Assembly (NCBI GenBank): GCA_025362035.1
Contig: JANYIN010000075.1
Span: forward strand, 1-64,000
Length of the DNA stretch: 64,000 bases
Source of the DNA: Gemmatimonadaceae bacterium
GTDB lineage: Bacteria; Gemmatimonadota; Gemmatimonadetes; Gemmatimonadales; Gemmatimonadaceae
Direction: 5' to 3'
Part shown: one piece after another, positions 42,667 to 52,708 of the stretch
Layout: every line of letters begins with the position of its first letter
Numbering within the stretch: the stretch's first letter is position 1
The notes under the pieces: model-generated
Seen by the model: the letters and a program-made list of their open reading frames with translations, nothing else
The model's database searches: none
What the model was told of the DNA's origin: nothing
Position numbers and translations under genes: made by a program

Positions 42667-45600
42667 TCAGCCCATCACGATCTCGACCTGATGTTTGCGA
42701 CCGTCGTCTACCAGCGGTATCTCGCCGTCCGCGCACGCGGAGCCGTCAATCGTCACGCTGCGCACTCCCGTCGACACGCCACTGCTGTTTACCACGGCGA
42801 TGTCGTAGGTAGACCCGCCGTATCGATACTCCACCGAGTATTGCGGCCAGTCTGCTGGAATGCAGGGTTTGATCGTGAGACGATCGGCGCGCTTTATGAA
42901 GCCGAGAATTCCCTCCACGGCAGCACGGTAGCTCCAGCTTGCCGAGCCCGTATACCACGTCCAACCACCTCTGCCCAGATGCCCCGCAGCATCATACACG
43001 TCCGCAGCGATCACGTAAGGCTCGACGTTGTAGCGCTCGGCCTGTTCACGTGTGCACGCGTGCGTAAGGGGGTTGAGCAGATCGTACAGGTGAAACGCGC
43101 GGTCCCCGTGTCCGAGCCCCGCTTCAGCGAGTACCGTCCAAAGCGCGGCGTGTGTGTATTGCGCGCCGTTTTCACGCACGCCAGGCAGATACCCCTTGAT
43201 GTACCCTGGATCGTGAGGTGTCCGATCGAATGGAGGCGTGAGCAGCAGGATCATGCGCTCGTCTTCGCGCACGAGTTTCTCACCCACAGAACGCATGGCG
43301 GCGCGACTGCGATCCGGATCGCCGGCCTCCGACAACACGGACCAGCTCTGCGCGATGGAGTCGATCTGACACTCCGCTTCGCTCGCCGAACCGAGCGGGC
43401 TGCCGTCGTCGAAATACGCGCGTCGATACCACGCTCCGTCCCATGCGTGCCGCTCCACGGCGGCAGTGTACTCGTCGGCACGGCGCCGACAACGGTCCGC
43501 TACGATCGCATCGTCGCGGCGGGCGGCATGGTCAGCGAATCGGTGCAGCGTAGCGATGAGAAACCATGCGAGCCAGACACTCTCGCCGTGTCCGGCGATT
43601 CCGACCCGATTCATGCCATCGTTCCAATCGCCCGATCCAATCAGCGGAAGGCCATGGGCGCCACGCGTGCAGGCGCGGTCGAGCGCCAGGGTGCAGTGCT
43701 CGTACAGCGTGCCGCTGGCGCCGGACAGTTCCGGCTTTTCATAGGCCTCCTGTTCATCCGGCGCCAGTGGACGCATGGTGATGTAGGGGGCGCGTGCGTC
43801 CCAGACGCCGGTATCACCTGTGACCCGCACATAGTGGTCCGCAGTGAACGGAAGCCACACGAGGTCGTCCGAAAAACGGGTGCGGACGCCGCGCTGGCTC
43901 GGCTCGTGCCACCAGTGTTGGACATCTCCCTCGCGGAACTGGTGTCCCGCTGCGCGTATTAGATGCGCGCGGCTCACGCCAGGTTCCGCGTACACGAATG
44001 CCATGCTGTCCTGCAGCTGGTCGCGGAACCCGAACGCGCCGCTCGACTGGTACAGCGCGGATCGCGCCCACATGCGGCAGGACAACGCTTGATAAAGCGA
44101 CCACCGATTCACGAGTGCGTTCATCGCACTCGATGGCGTCGTTACGCGTATGACGGACAGGCGCTCGTTCCACGCGCCGACTGCCGCCGACGACGCCGAT
44201 TCGGCCTGTTCGGGCGTCCCGCAGCGCGCGATGATTGCTCGGACGGCGTCGGCGCCTCGTGAGGCTCCCAACAGCAGGACAACGTGCCGCGTCTCGCCTG
44301 GCTGTAGCACGATCGTGCAGCGCTGCGCGGCACACGGGTCGAAACCAGCCCCACTCACCTCGCGAAGCACGGGGTATGCGAGCGCAGCAGGCGCGGCGAG
44401 ATCCCCGTTGCGCCCGATGAACGCTGCACGATCGCAGGTCGTGCTGGTGATTGGCTCGCTGACCCACGAAAAAGCGAGCTGCGATGCGAAGTCCTCGCCG
44501 AAGCAGTTCTGCGCGAAGAGAGCGCCGCTTTGCGGATCGCGGTGTGTCTGGACCTGAATACGAGTCTGTTCCCGATCCGGGCCGAGCACCCATTCCACGT
44601 AGCTGGTGAGTACGAGACGTCGCGGCTCCGCACCGTCGTTGCTAATCGCGAGTCGCGTGATCTTCACGGGATCATCTGTCGGAACGCTGACCGACAGCGT
44701 CGTCCTAATGCCGGCGCGGCCATGATCGAACGTGCTCACTCCCGGCGCGTGGACAATCCGGTATGGCGCGGATCCTCCGTCGTCGTCGCGCGCCGGATGC
44801 GGACTCGGCGTCGGACTCCACACCAGGCCTGTCTCGGCGTCCTGGATATAGATCGCTTCCCCTGCGGGATCGCTGACGGGATCGTTGAACCATGGCGTGA
44901 GCCGATAGAAATAGCTGTTTTCCACCCACGTGAAGCCCGCGCCGCGCTCGGTGACGCAGAAGCCCGCATTCGGGTTCGCGATCACGTTCGCCCACGGGCC
45001 AGGGGGCACGTGTGCCCCGTCGACGTCGATTCGGTAGTCATCGTTCTCAGTGAGCGCACCAAATCCATTTCCGCCCGCGATCATCCGCGGGATCGTCGCG
45101 CCACGGGCTGGCGTCACGTCGCCGACAGGTGCGCGCGCCGGATCTGCGGCCGGACGTACCGTGGCCGCCACGATCTCGCCCAGTCCGACGCCGTCGCAAA
45201 CGATATGAATGCAAGCAGTCGCCCGCATGAGTGCAACGTCTTCGGCTGGAAGCACGTCGCTCCGCCGGATGAAGACGCCGCCGGCTTGCTCCAACAGCCC
45301 TCCTTCGGTCGACGAGATCACCACGGCGTTGATCTGGTCTTGGAGTTCCTGAATGTACGACGGCTCCTTCGCGTTCAGAATGATCAGGTCCGCTTTCACC
45401 CCTTTGGTGCGCCAATAGTGATGCACGACGAGCAACTGTCGAATGCTTGGAAGACCGACTTCCCCGCGAATGGTCGCGAGGACGATCGGCCAGTCACCGG
45501 AGATGCCGTGAGCCCATAGCGCGGACTGGCCCCGCCGATTTGCCGCTCGCTCATGCTGCGGCGCCCGAAGAGCCTCACGCGGGTAGATGAGCGCGCCGGC

Positions 45601-48600
45601 AAGCTCCTGATACAACGCTGCCGCCGCCGGCGCGACATCCAGATCCCGGAGCTCGACCTGAGCGCCGGTCCACGACAGCGACAGCGCTCGCTCCGCCGCG
45701 CCGAGATCCCGGTTGCGATCGGCAGCCACAAGCGCATCTTCACGGGTGTCCGCGACTATCGTGGTGAATGCAACCGTCGCGGAGCGGCCCGGCTCCAGCC
45801 GCACGCGCACGCGCAACGAGGCGATCGGATCGAGCACCGCGCCGGCCGAATTGGACAACGGGCCTGCAACGTCTAGCGCCGCCGGCGCGCTTACCGTGCG
45901 GCCGCGCCCCAGGAATTTCGCGCGGTCGGTTTCGCACGAAACGGCGGCAACGAGATCCGAACCGGTGGCAACGACGTGGGCGCACCAGGGACGTCCTTCG
46001 TTCGATCCGCGCGGGCGTCGTGAGGCGAGCACGGTACATTGTTCGGGGAGCCATTCGGTCTGCACGAACAAATTCTGGAACGCCGGATGGGCACGATCCG
46101 CATTGGCTGTCGTCAACACGATCTCTCCGTAACTCGTCAGCTCGATGTCCCGTCGGGTTCGCGAGCGGTTCGTGATCGTGACTCGCCGGATTTCCGTCCG
46201 CTCCCGCGGAATGACGACGATTTCCGTGCGCGTGTCGATCAGGCCGTCACTCCGCTCGAACACTGCGCGATCGGCGGTGAAGTTGGCGGAGTAACGCGAC
46301 GGGACGGACCGCGCCGGTTGATGCGCGGCCGACCAGATCTCGCCCGAGGTGAGATCGCGTAGGTAGATCCACTGTCCGGTGGCGTCGCGCACACCGTCGG
46401 CGCGCCACCGGTACACGTCGATCTCGCCGGACCTGCTGTACCCGCCGCCGGCGTTCGTGAGCATGACGCGGTACGACATGCCGCCCAACAGGCAGACTTG
46501 AGGATCCACTGTATCGGGGGAGTCGAACTCTCGAACCACGGCGCGCGCGCGCGGCGGCCGCACGAATGGATCCAGCGCCGAGTCCGCTTGGGGTGACCGC
46601 GTCGTATAGCGTCGCGGCACTCGCTCGTCGAGCAAGAGGGCTGCGGCGCGCACGGCGGGATCGCGCATGAACCGGCGCTGCCAGATCCCCGTCCCGCGCT
46701 CGAGATTCAGCACGTTGTCGAATGCCACGATCGACATTCCCACGTGGTGTGCCATGACGGCGCGTACGATGGCCGGTACGCCCTTCTCGTCCGGGCGTGT
46801 GTAGTCCAGCGCGTCGTAGAACCCATGTGGTCCGAGGGCCCCATGGCGCTCGAGCGCCACGAGGTTGCTCATCGCCTCGTGGGGGTCCACCGCGAGCGCC
46901 AGGGCGCTGGCATATGGCGCGATCACGAGGTCGCTGGCAAGTCCACGCTTCAATGCGAGGTCGGGTACTCCGAATGCGCGATATTGGTAGGTCTCGTGCC
47001 GGTCACGCAGATTGTAGGCCGACTCGGAAATCCCCCACGGAACGCTTCGCGCCCGACCATAGGCGATTTGTCGCCGGACCGCCGCCCGATGCGTCTGATC
47101 GAGCAGCGAAAACGGCCGCGACGGCATGACGAGCACCGGCATGAGGTATTCGAACATGCTGCCGCTCCACGAAACGAGCGCCGTACCGCCTTCGGTGTTC
47201 GTGAGCGAGCGACCAAGGTGGAACCAGTGCTCCGCGGGTACGTCGTCCTTCGCCACGGCGATGAAGCTGGCCAGCCGTGCTTCGGAAGCAAGCAAATCAT
47301 ATGTGCCCGCGTCGAGCTTTCCGCTCCGCGCGTCGTACCCGATCGAGAAGAGGCGCCGCCGCTCGTCGTAGAACAACGTGAAGTCCATGCCCATCGCGAT
47401 GCCCCGTGCGCGGCGACCGACGTCCCGCAGTCGTGCCGCAACCGGAGGCAGGGATTCCGCCAGTTGCTCGCACGCCGCCGAGAGGGCGACGAGATGTCCC
47501 GCGAGGTTTCCCGAGTCCACCGCGGACACATATGGGGGATCGAGCACGCGCAAGTGGTCGAGCTCGTACCAGTTCAGGAGGTGGCCCCGCACCTTCGCCA
47601 TGCCGTCCATGGCCTCCAGCGCTCCTTCGAGTCGTTCGAGCATCGGCTCGGGGGCGATGAACCCCAAGTCGTACGCAGAGACCGTTGCCAGCAACTGCAG
47701 ACCGATGTTCGTCGGCGATGTGCGAGTGGCAACAGCGGGCGCAGGCGTCTCCTGATAGTTGTCGGGAACGAGCCAGTGCGTGCCGGCATTCGCGAAGGTT
47801 TCGATGTACCTCCAATGTGCTCTGGCCATGCGCAAGGCAGTTTCGCGTTCCGACTTGTTGAGTTGGAGGTTGACACGAATAATTGGGTTGCTGAGTCGGT
47901 GCGCGAACTCCGGCGCCCCGATCCACACGAGTGAGAGGCCAGACAGCAGCAGTATCCCGCCCACGCTCGTACCGCCGTGCAGGGAAAGCGTGTGGAACCA
48001 CATGATTCCCAGTAGCGCGAGCGAGACGGCGACCGCCTGCCACATGCGTCGCCACACGATCTCGCGACCGGCCCGGCTGGAGCGCTCAACCTGCGACGCC
48101 GTTTGCCACTCGAGAAGGCGTCGGTGCGAAACGAACACGCGATGGGCGGTGCGCATGATCGCGTCGGCCGCAACGAGCGCTTGGTGCGGCAGCATGACGA
48201 CCGTCACGGCGATCTGCTGAAGCGCCAGCGAGGCATCCCGCAAGAGCGCCGCATAGTACGGCGCCCATGATTCACTTCGTGGAGGGCGCAGCGACGCGAT
48301 CGCCAGAGGAATGCACCAGGGTGCGGCAGTCGCGGCGAGCGTCACGAGCACCCATCGCGGCCCGGAACCAGGAAGCACCGTCCAACCCGCGACGATCCAC
48401 ACCAGCAGCGCGAGCGGCGTGAGACTGCGCCGCATGTTGTCAAGAATCCGCCATCGAGACAACGACGTGAGCGGATTCAATGTGTGCCCCTTGGCGCCGG
48501 GCACGTCATCCTTCAACCACGGAGCGAGTTGCCAGTCTCCGCGAATCCAGCGATGATGGCGGCGGGTCGCAGTGAGATAGCGCGTGGGATAGTCGTCGAA

Positions 48601-50841
48601 CACTTCGATGTCCGTCACGAGCCCCGCGCGCGCGAACGAGCCCTCGATCAGGTCGTGGCTTAGCAATGCATTCTCGGGAAAGCGGCCGGCGATGGCCCGC
48701 TGAAACACCGAGACGTCATAGATGCCCTTGCCGGTAAACGTGCCTTCCGCGAACAGATCCTGATACACGTCCGATACCGCGGTGGTGTACGGATCGACCC
48801 CAGGGTGTCCCGCAAAGATCGACGAGTAGCGGGAGACATTGGCGCTGCCGAGCGACACGCTCACCCGCGGCTGCAGAATGCCGTACCCGCGCACCACGCG
48901 CCCGATCCGTTCGTCGAAGACGGCGCGATTGAGCGGATGCGCGATAGTCCCAATCAGCGCCGCACCGGCGTCGCGCGGCAGCACGGTATCCGAATCGAGG
49001 GTGATGACGTAGCGCACGCCGCGCAGCCAGGTGACCTCCCCCTCCACCTCAGAGAACGCGCCCGCATCACGACCGAGGATGTACTCGTTGAAGTCGACGA
49101 GCTTGCCGCGCTTGCGCTCCCAGCCCATCCACCGCCCTTCCGCCGGGTTCCAGCGCCGCGGGCGATGGAAGTAGTAGAACGGCGCGCCAGTGCCGGCGTC
49201 CTCGGTGACGTACGACGCGTTCAAGGATCGAACGCCTTCCACCGCCGCCATCACTATGTCGGCGTCGCCGGGGGCCCGCTCGTCGTCCGCATCGAGGAAA
49301 TCGCCAAGCAAGGCAAAGCGAATCTCCGGATCGCGGTTGGCGAGGAACTGCACTTCGAGGTGCTCGAGCGCCTCTTCCACGGCTTCGACGCTCCCAAGGA
49401 GAATCGGAACGACCACTGCCGTTCGGTGTTCAGCTGGAACTCCGAGCTTGAACGACATCCGAGCCAGGCGATGCGGCGGCAGCAGCAGCGTCACAAGCTG
49501 GTTGACCAGTGTAACCGCGATGTCGGCTGCAGGCCCGATGGCAAGTAGCAACGCGAGGAGCGCTCCGCGTCCGACTGCGTCATCGAGCGGGTCGAGCAAC
49601 GCGATGAGCGTCCCGGCGAGCGCGAGTCCCAGTGCGCCAAAATAGACGACCGCTGGCCGGGCCATGGCCCCGCGGCGAAGTCGTTCCCCGAAGGGAACTC
49701 GACAGCCCAGCTTCCCTTCGAGGCCCGGGCGGCCTTGGTCCACCAAATAGTGGCCGACGTGCGCCGCGCTCGACGTCGGGCCCATCACGGTTGCCGCGGC
49801 CTCCGCAGCGTCGAGCACAGCCGCCGCAACCTGGTGTTCGGCGAAGTGCGACCGTCGAGACAACTGCTCGACGACGTGGCGGTATCGATCGCGCGTCTCG
49901 AAGGTCATCCCGAGATACACGCCCGCCGGATCGCGGCGAAGCACGGCCTCCGTCGCGCTTGCGGCCTCCACGAAGGAGGGCCAATCGATGTTCCCAACGG
50001 CGCGCAGACTCGCGATGCTGTTCGCCATCACGAGCTGCGTAAGCGCAAGATGCTGCGTAGAGCGCTGGACAGCCTCCTCCACGCTCATGACCTCTTCCGC
50101 GATCCACTGCTCCATCCAGAGCAATGGCGTGAAGTCGACGCGGCGGCTTCGGATCTGTTGCAGGAAGCGCGTGAGGAAGGCGGGCGTAAATAGCGGCGGA
50201 TGGCTGATGAGCTCACGCAGCGCCTTTCCTAGCGCATCCCCCGCGGTGTCGGACGCAAATAGCAGTCGGTCAACCCAGCGGTCCGCTTCCTCCGTGTCCG
50301 CCAGGTCGGCCACGGCGCGAAGCGCCATGTGTCGCACGTTTTCGAGATACCCCATACGCAGCATGGCAGGCATGGCCCACAGTTCGCCCATCGTCAGGGG
50401 CGTGATGCGCTGGTATTGCTGCGTCATCAATTCCAACAACGACGGGTCGAGCCGTCCGTCGGTGTGCGCGATGAGCTCGATCGCGATTTCGTAAACGCGA
50501 GGGAAGCCCGCGAGAGGACCGGTGCCTGCCAGTTTGGGCAGCTCGTGATAGTAGGTGCTCGGCAATGTCGCGCGCACTTCCCGCACTTGCTCCTGCACCA
50601 CATAGAAATTGTCCAGGAGCCATTCGGCGGCTGGGCTCACAGGCTTGCCGTCGCTGGCTGCGCGCGCCAGAACACCGTGGGTGTGCGCAAGGACCCGCTC
50701 GGCAGCGTCCAGACGTCTAAGCAGTGGGCCGCGATCCCGAGGCCTGAGTCCCCGACGGTGCGCGATGATCTTCTGCTTCCGCGCTAGGTGTCGGCTGTGG
50801 CGCGCCAGACGGTCAGAGCCGTACAACTCGCCCAGGATCAT
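42667..50841 (-). CDS. Cyclic beta-1,2-glucan synthase (NdvB/Cgs-type, GT84-GH94)
   Basis: A giant inner-membrane enzyme of about 2,724 residues that polymerises UDP-glucose into beta-1,2-glucan, cyclises it and exports it to the periplasm. The N-terminus contains TPLTMGELWAMPAMLRMG, followed by membrane helices and a GT84 domain with DSDTVLPRDAG and RRHHRWIRGDW, then more helices. Two large glycosidase-like modules and a C-terminal GH94 phosphorylase-like domain follow (GSGDWNDGMNRVG, KGYLPGVRENGAQYTHAA, RGGWTWYTGSASWSYR). The length matches Brucella/Rhizobium NdvB (about 2,800). The ATG at MILGELYG was chosen because earlier ones run into the divergent fdhD. Product identity is inferred from family. 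Confidence 0.93.
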   Translation of the reverse strand: MILGELYGSDRLARHSRHLARKQKIIAHRRGLRPRDRGPLLRRLDAAERVLAHTHGVLARAASDGKPVSPAAEWLLDNFYVVQEQVREVRATLPSTYYHELPKLAGTGPLAGFPRVYEIAIELIAHTDGRLDPSLLELMTQQYQRITPLTMGELWAMPAMLRMGYLENVRHMALRAVADLADTEEADRWVDRLLFASDTAGDALGKALRELISHPPLFTPAFLTRFLQQIRSRRVDFTPLLWMEQWIAEEVMSVEEAVQRSTQHLALTQLVMANSIASLRAVGNIDWPSFVEAASATEAVLRRDPAGVYLGMTFETRDRYRHVVEQLSRRSHFAEHQVAAAVLDAAEAAATVMGPTSSAAHVGHYLVDQGRPGLEGKLGCRVPFGERLRRGAMARPAVVYFGALGLALAGTLIALLDPLDDAVGRGALLALLLAIGPAADIAVTLVNQLVTLLLPPHRLARMSFKLGVPAEHRTAVVVPILLGSVEAVEEALEHLEVQFLANRDPEIRFALLGDFLDADDERAPGDADIVMAAVEGVRSLNASYVTEDAGTGAPFYYFHRPRRWNPAEGRWMGWERKRGKLVDFNEYILGRDAGAFSEVEGEVTWLRGVRYVITLDSDTVLPRDAGAALIGTIAHPLNRAVFDERIGRVVRGYGILQPRVSVSLGSANVSRYSSIFAGHPGVDPYTTAVSDVYQDLFAEGTFTGKGIYDVSVFQRAIAGRFPENALLSHDLIEGSFARAGLVTDIEVFDDYPTRYLTATRRHHRWIRGDWQLAPWLKDDVPGAKGHTLNPLTSLSRWRILDNMRRSLTPLALLVWIVAGWTVLPGSGPRWVLVTLAATAAPWCIPLAIASLRPPRSESWAPYYAALLRDASLALQQIAVTVVMLPHQALVAADAIMRTAHRVFVSHRRLLEWQTASQVERSSRAGREIVWRRMWQAVAVSLALLGIMWFHTLSLHGGTSVGGILLLSGLSLVWIGAPEFAHRLSNPIIRVNLQLNKSERETALRMARAHWRYIETFANAGTHWLVPDNYQETPAPAVATRTSPTNIGLQLLATVSAYDLGFIAPEPMLERLEGALEAMDGMAKVRGHLLNWYELDHLRVLDPPYVSAVDSGNLAGHLVALSAACEQLAESLPPVAARLRDVGRRARGIAMGMDFTLFYDERRRLFSIGYDARSGKLDAGTYDLLASEARLASFIAVAKDDVPAEHWFHLGRSLTNTEGGTALVSWSGSMFEYLMPVLVMPSRPFSLLDQTHRAAVRRQIAYGRARSVPWGISESAYNLRDRHETYQYRAFGVPDLALKRGLASDLVIAPYASALALAVDPHEAMSNLVALERHGALGPHGFYDALDYTRPDEKGVPAIVRAVMAHHVGMSIVAFDNVLNLERGTGIWQRRFMRDPAVRAAALLLDERVPRRYTTRSPQADSALDPFVRPPRARAVVREFDSPDTVDPQVCLLGGMSYRVMLTNAGGGYSRSGEIDVYRWRADGVRDATGQWIYLRDLTSGEIWSAAHQPARSVPSRYSANFTADRAVFERSDGLIDTRTEIVVIPRERTEIRRVTITNRSRTRRDIELTSYGEIVLTTANADRAHPAFQNLFVQTEWLPEQCTVLASRRPRGSNEGRPWCAHVVATGSDLVAAVSCETDRAKFLGRGRTVSAPAALDVAGPLSNSAGAVLDPIASLRVRVRLEPGRSATVAFTTIVADTREDALVAADRNRDLGAAERALSLSWTGAQVELRDLDVAPAAAALYQELAGALIYPREALRAPQHERAANRRGQSALWAHGISGDWPIVLATIRGEVGLPSIRQLLVVHHYWRTKGVKADLIILNAKEPSYIQELQDQINAVVISSTEGGLLEQAGGVFIRRSDVLPAEDVALMRATACIHIVCDGVGLGEIVAATVRPAADPARAPVGDVTPARGATIPRMIAGGNGFGALTENDDYRIDVDGAHVPPGPWANVIANPNAGFCVTERGAGFTWVENSYFYRLTPWFNDPVSDPAGEAIYIQDAETGLVWSPTPSPHPARDDDGGSAPYRIVHAPGVSTFDHGRAGIRTTLSVSVPTDDPVKITRLAISNDGAEPRRLVLTSYVEWVLGPDREQTRIQVQTHRDPQSGALFAQNCFGEDFASQLAFSWVSEPITSTTCDRAAFIGRNGDLAAPAALAYPVLREVSGAGFDPCAAQRCTIVLQPGETRHVVLLLGASRGADAVRAIIARCGTPEQAESASSAAVGAWNERLSVIRVTTPSSAMNALVNRWSLYQALSCRMWARSALYQSSGAFGFRDQLQDSMAFVYAEPGVSRAHLIRAAGHQFREGDVQHWWHEPSQRGVRTRFSDDLVWLPFTADHYVRVTGDTGVWDARAPYITMRPLAPDEQEAYEKPELSGASGTLYEHCTLALDRACTRGAHGLPLIGSGDWNDGMNRVGIAGHGESVWLAWFLIATLHRFADHAARRDDAIVADRCRRRADEYTAAVERHAWDGAWYRRAYFDDGSPLGSASEAECQIDSIAQSWSVLSEAGDPDRSRAAMRSVGEKLVREDERMILLLTPPFDRTPHDPGYIKGYLPGVRENGAQYTHAALWTVLAEAGLGHGDRAFHLYDLLNPLTHACTREQAERYNVEPYVIAADVYDAAGHLGRGGWTWYTGSASWSYRAAVEGILGFIKRADRLTIKPCIPADWPQYSVEYRYGGSTYDIAVVNSSGVSTGVRSVTIDGSACADGEIPLVDDGRKHQVEIVMG

Positions 50842-51046
50842 TTCGCTTGGGGCATTCAACACCCAGGTGGAACTGGGGGATGGCGACGGCGGCCGCCAGC
50901 CTCTCAAGAACTTCACGCTCGTCCCGCTCCAGTTATCTGTCGTTGTGTGACTCGTTGCGCAGCGGTACGATCCCTGAGCAAACGACGCGCGCTCTTCGCT
51001 GGCCGTGGCGTCCTCAACCGTACGCTCTCGCGACGCGCTCTTCTTC

Positions 51047-51859
51047 ATGATGCACGACCTCGGCCACACGACTCCGCTTCTCGCGACTTCAGCGATTCGA
51101 CTGGATCACGGTCGCGTCGCGGAGGTCGATGAGCTGCTCGCCGAGGAGATTCCCATCTCGATGGTCTACAACGGGGTGTCCCACGCCGTTATGATGGCCT
51201 CCCCAGCCGACCTCGAAGACTTCGCCATCGGATTTTCGTTGACCGAAGGGCTCGTTCACGTAGCGTCAGAAATCACTAGCATCGGCATCGTACGTCACCG
51301 CAAAGGGATAGAACTGCAGATGGAAACCTCGGTCGATGTCGCCGCCGGCGCGCGAAGTCGACGATTGTCGGGGCGCACGGGATGCGGACTCTGCGGCATG
51401 GAGGACGTGGAACAGGTACTTCGGGCCTTACCCCGCGTCCAATCGAGTGGGTTCTTTTCCGCGACCCACATTGCGAACGCCATGGCGGCGCTCGCGGGGC
51501 AGCAACCGCTGAACGCCGCGAGTGGTGCCGTGCATGCGGCCGCGTGGGCGGATCGCAACGGCGCCCTAGCGGTGGCACGGGAAGATGTCGGCCGCCACAA
51601 CGCGCTCGACAAGGTCGTCGGCGCCATGGCCCGCTCAGGCAGCGATGCCCGGACCGGCTTCATCGTTCTCACGAGCCGAGGCAGCTTCGAGTTGGTGCAA
51701 AAGGCAGCGATTTTGGGTGTTGCACTTGTCGCTACCGTGTCGGCGCCCACAGCCCTCGCGGTGCGCATGGCGGCAGAGGCCGGCATCACTCTGGCTGGCT
51801 TTGCTCGCGATGGGCGAGTCACGGTTTACACGCACGTCGAACGGGTGCTTGGTTCATGA
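51047..51859 (+). CDS. fdhD: FdhD-type sulfurtransferase (formate dehydrogenase accessory protein)
   Basis: A 270-residue cytosolic protein that transfers sulfur from a cysteine desulfurase to the molybdenum cofactor of formate dehydrogenase. The active-site CxxC is in GRTGCGLCGMEDV; other family stretches are EEIPISMVYNGVSHAVMMASP, EDFAIGFSLTEGLV, SGAVHAAAW, REDVGRHNALDKVVG, TSRGSFELVQKAA and APTALAVRMAAEAGITL. The ATG giving MMHDLG was taken; a GTG 14 codons earlier is possible. No formate dehydrogenase gene is in the window. It diverges from the glucan synthase across 205 bp. Confidence 0.95.
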   Translation: MMHDLGHTTPLLATSAIRLDHGRVAEVDELLAEEIPISMVYNGVSHAVMMASPADLEDFAIGFSLTEGLVHVASEITSIGIVRHRKGIELQMETSVDVAAGARSRRLSGRTGCGLCGMEDVEQVLRALPRVQSSGFFSATHIANAMAALAGQQPLNAASGAVHAAAWADRNGALAVAREDVGRHNALDKVVGAMARSGSDARTGFIVLTSRGSFELVQKAAILGVALVATVSAPTALAVRMAAEAGITLAGFARDGRVTVYTHVERVLGS

Positions 51860-51893
51860 CAGCGCGAGGGTCTATCACATGTTAGCCTGTGAC

Positions 51894-52682
51894 ATGCACG
51901 TTTCCTCTCGACCGCCATTCCTGCTTTGTGCGCTGGCGCTGATCGCAGGCGCCGGCTGCGGCCGCATCTCGCGTCTCCCGCGTCCCGCCGCGGAATCGGC
52001 GGTCCCTGCCCTGTTGTCTTCGGCGCTGCAGCTCGTCGTTGTGGTCGCGCCGGACTGGGATGCGACATCGGGCAACCTTCGGCGGTTCGCTCGCAACGAT
52101 GCCGCCGCTTCCTGGTCGCCTGTGGGTTCGTCGGACCAAGTGGTCGTGGGCCGGACGGGACTCGCTTGGGGAGACGAGTCCCTTGCATCAGCGCCAGGGC
52201 AGCCGGTCAAGCACGAAGGCGACGGCCGCTCTCCCGCCGGTGTCTTTCCGCTCGACACTGCCTTTGGTTTCGCGCCAGCTGCCGAAGTCGCGTGGTTGCG
52301 TTTGCGGTACGTCGCGCTGCAATCCGGTAGCGACTGTGTGGACGACGAGGGTTCGTCTCGCTACAACACGGTGGTGGATCGCGCCGCCGTTAGCCGGGTC
52401 GATTGGACCAGCGCCGAGCACATGCGGGACATTCTGCAGTACCGCCTTGGCGTGATCGTCGGCTACAATGCCTCGCCGCCGCAACGCGGCCGCGGCTCGT
52501 GCATCTTCCTGCACATCTGGGGGGGACCCTCTTCCGTAACGGCCGGTTGCACGGCGCTCGATGCCGGCGAGCTCGAAACGCTGATGCGGTGGCTGGATCG
52601 CGATCGCCGGCCGGTGCTGCTGCAGTTGACCGCTGCCGAATACGCACGGCTTGCACCGTTGTGGCGCCTACCCGCTCGATGA
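51894..52682 (+). CDS. L,D-transpeptidase-like (YkuD-fold) lipoprotein
   Basis: A 262-residue envelope protein: lipobox GAGC (LALIAGAGC), then a domain of the ErfK/YbiS/YkuD type. The catalytic-region pattern CIFLHIWGGPSSVTAGCTALDAGELETL supplies His and Cys (H...S.T.GC.A), and KHEGDGRSPAGVFPLDTAFGF is the family's early core. L,D-transpeptidases make 3-3 peptidoglycan cross-links or attach lipoproteins to the wall. A longer start (MLACDM, 5 codons upstream) is possible. It follows fdhD by 34 bp and precedes the O-antigen ligase gene by 26 bp. Confidence 0.87.
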   Translation: MHVSSRPPFLLCALALIAGAGCGRISRLPRPAAESAVPALLSSALQLVVVVAPDWDATSGNLRRFARNDAAASWSPVGSSDQVVVGRTGLAWGDESLASAPGQPVKHEGDGRSPAGVFPLDTAFGFAPAAEVAWLRLRYVALQSGSDCVDDEGSSRYNTVVDRAAVSRVDWTSAEHMRDILQYRLGVIVGYNASPPQRGRGSCIFLHIWGGPSSVTAGCTALDAGELETLMRWLDRDRRPVLLQLTAAEYARLAPLWRLPAR

Positions 52683-52708
52683 CCCTGCCCGTATGGGACG
52701 GCTAGCGG

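Noticed and set aside
42661-43962. 433-aa plus-strand ORF opposite the glucan synthase
   Set aside because: Lies entirely antisense to a certain gene, no family motif; long antisense frames are common in GC-rich DNA.
50842-51069. N-terminal extension of the glucan synthase ORF
   Set aside because: Runs antisense into fdhD, lacks family similarity; the internal ATG gives normal length.
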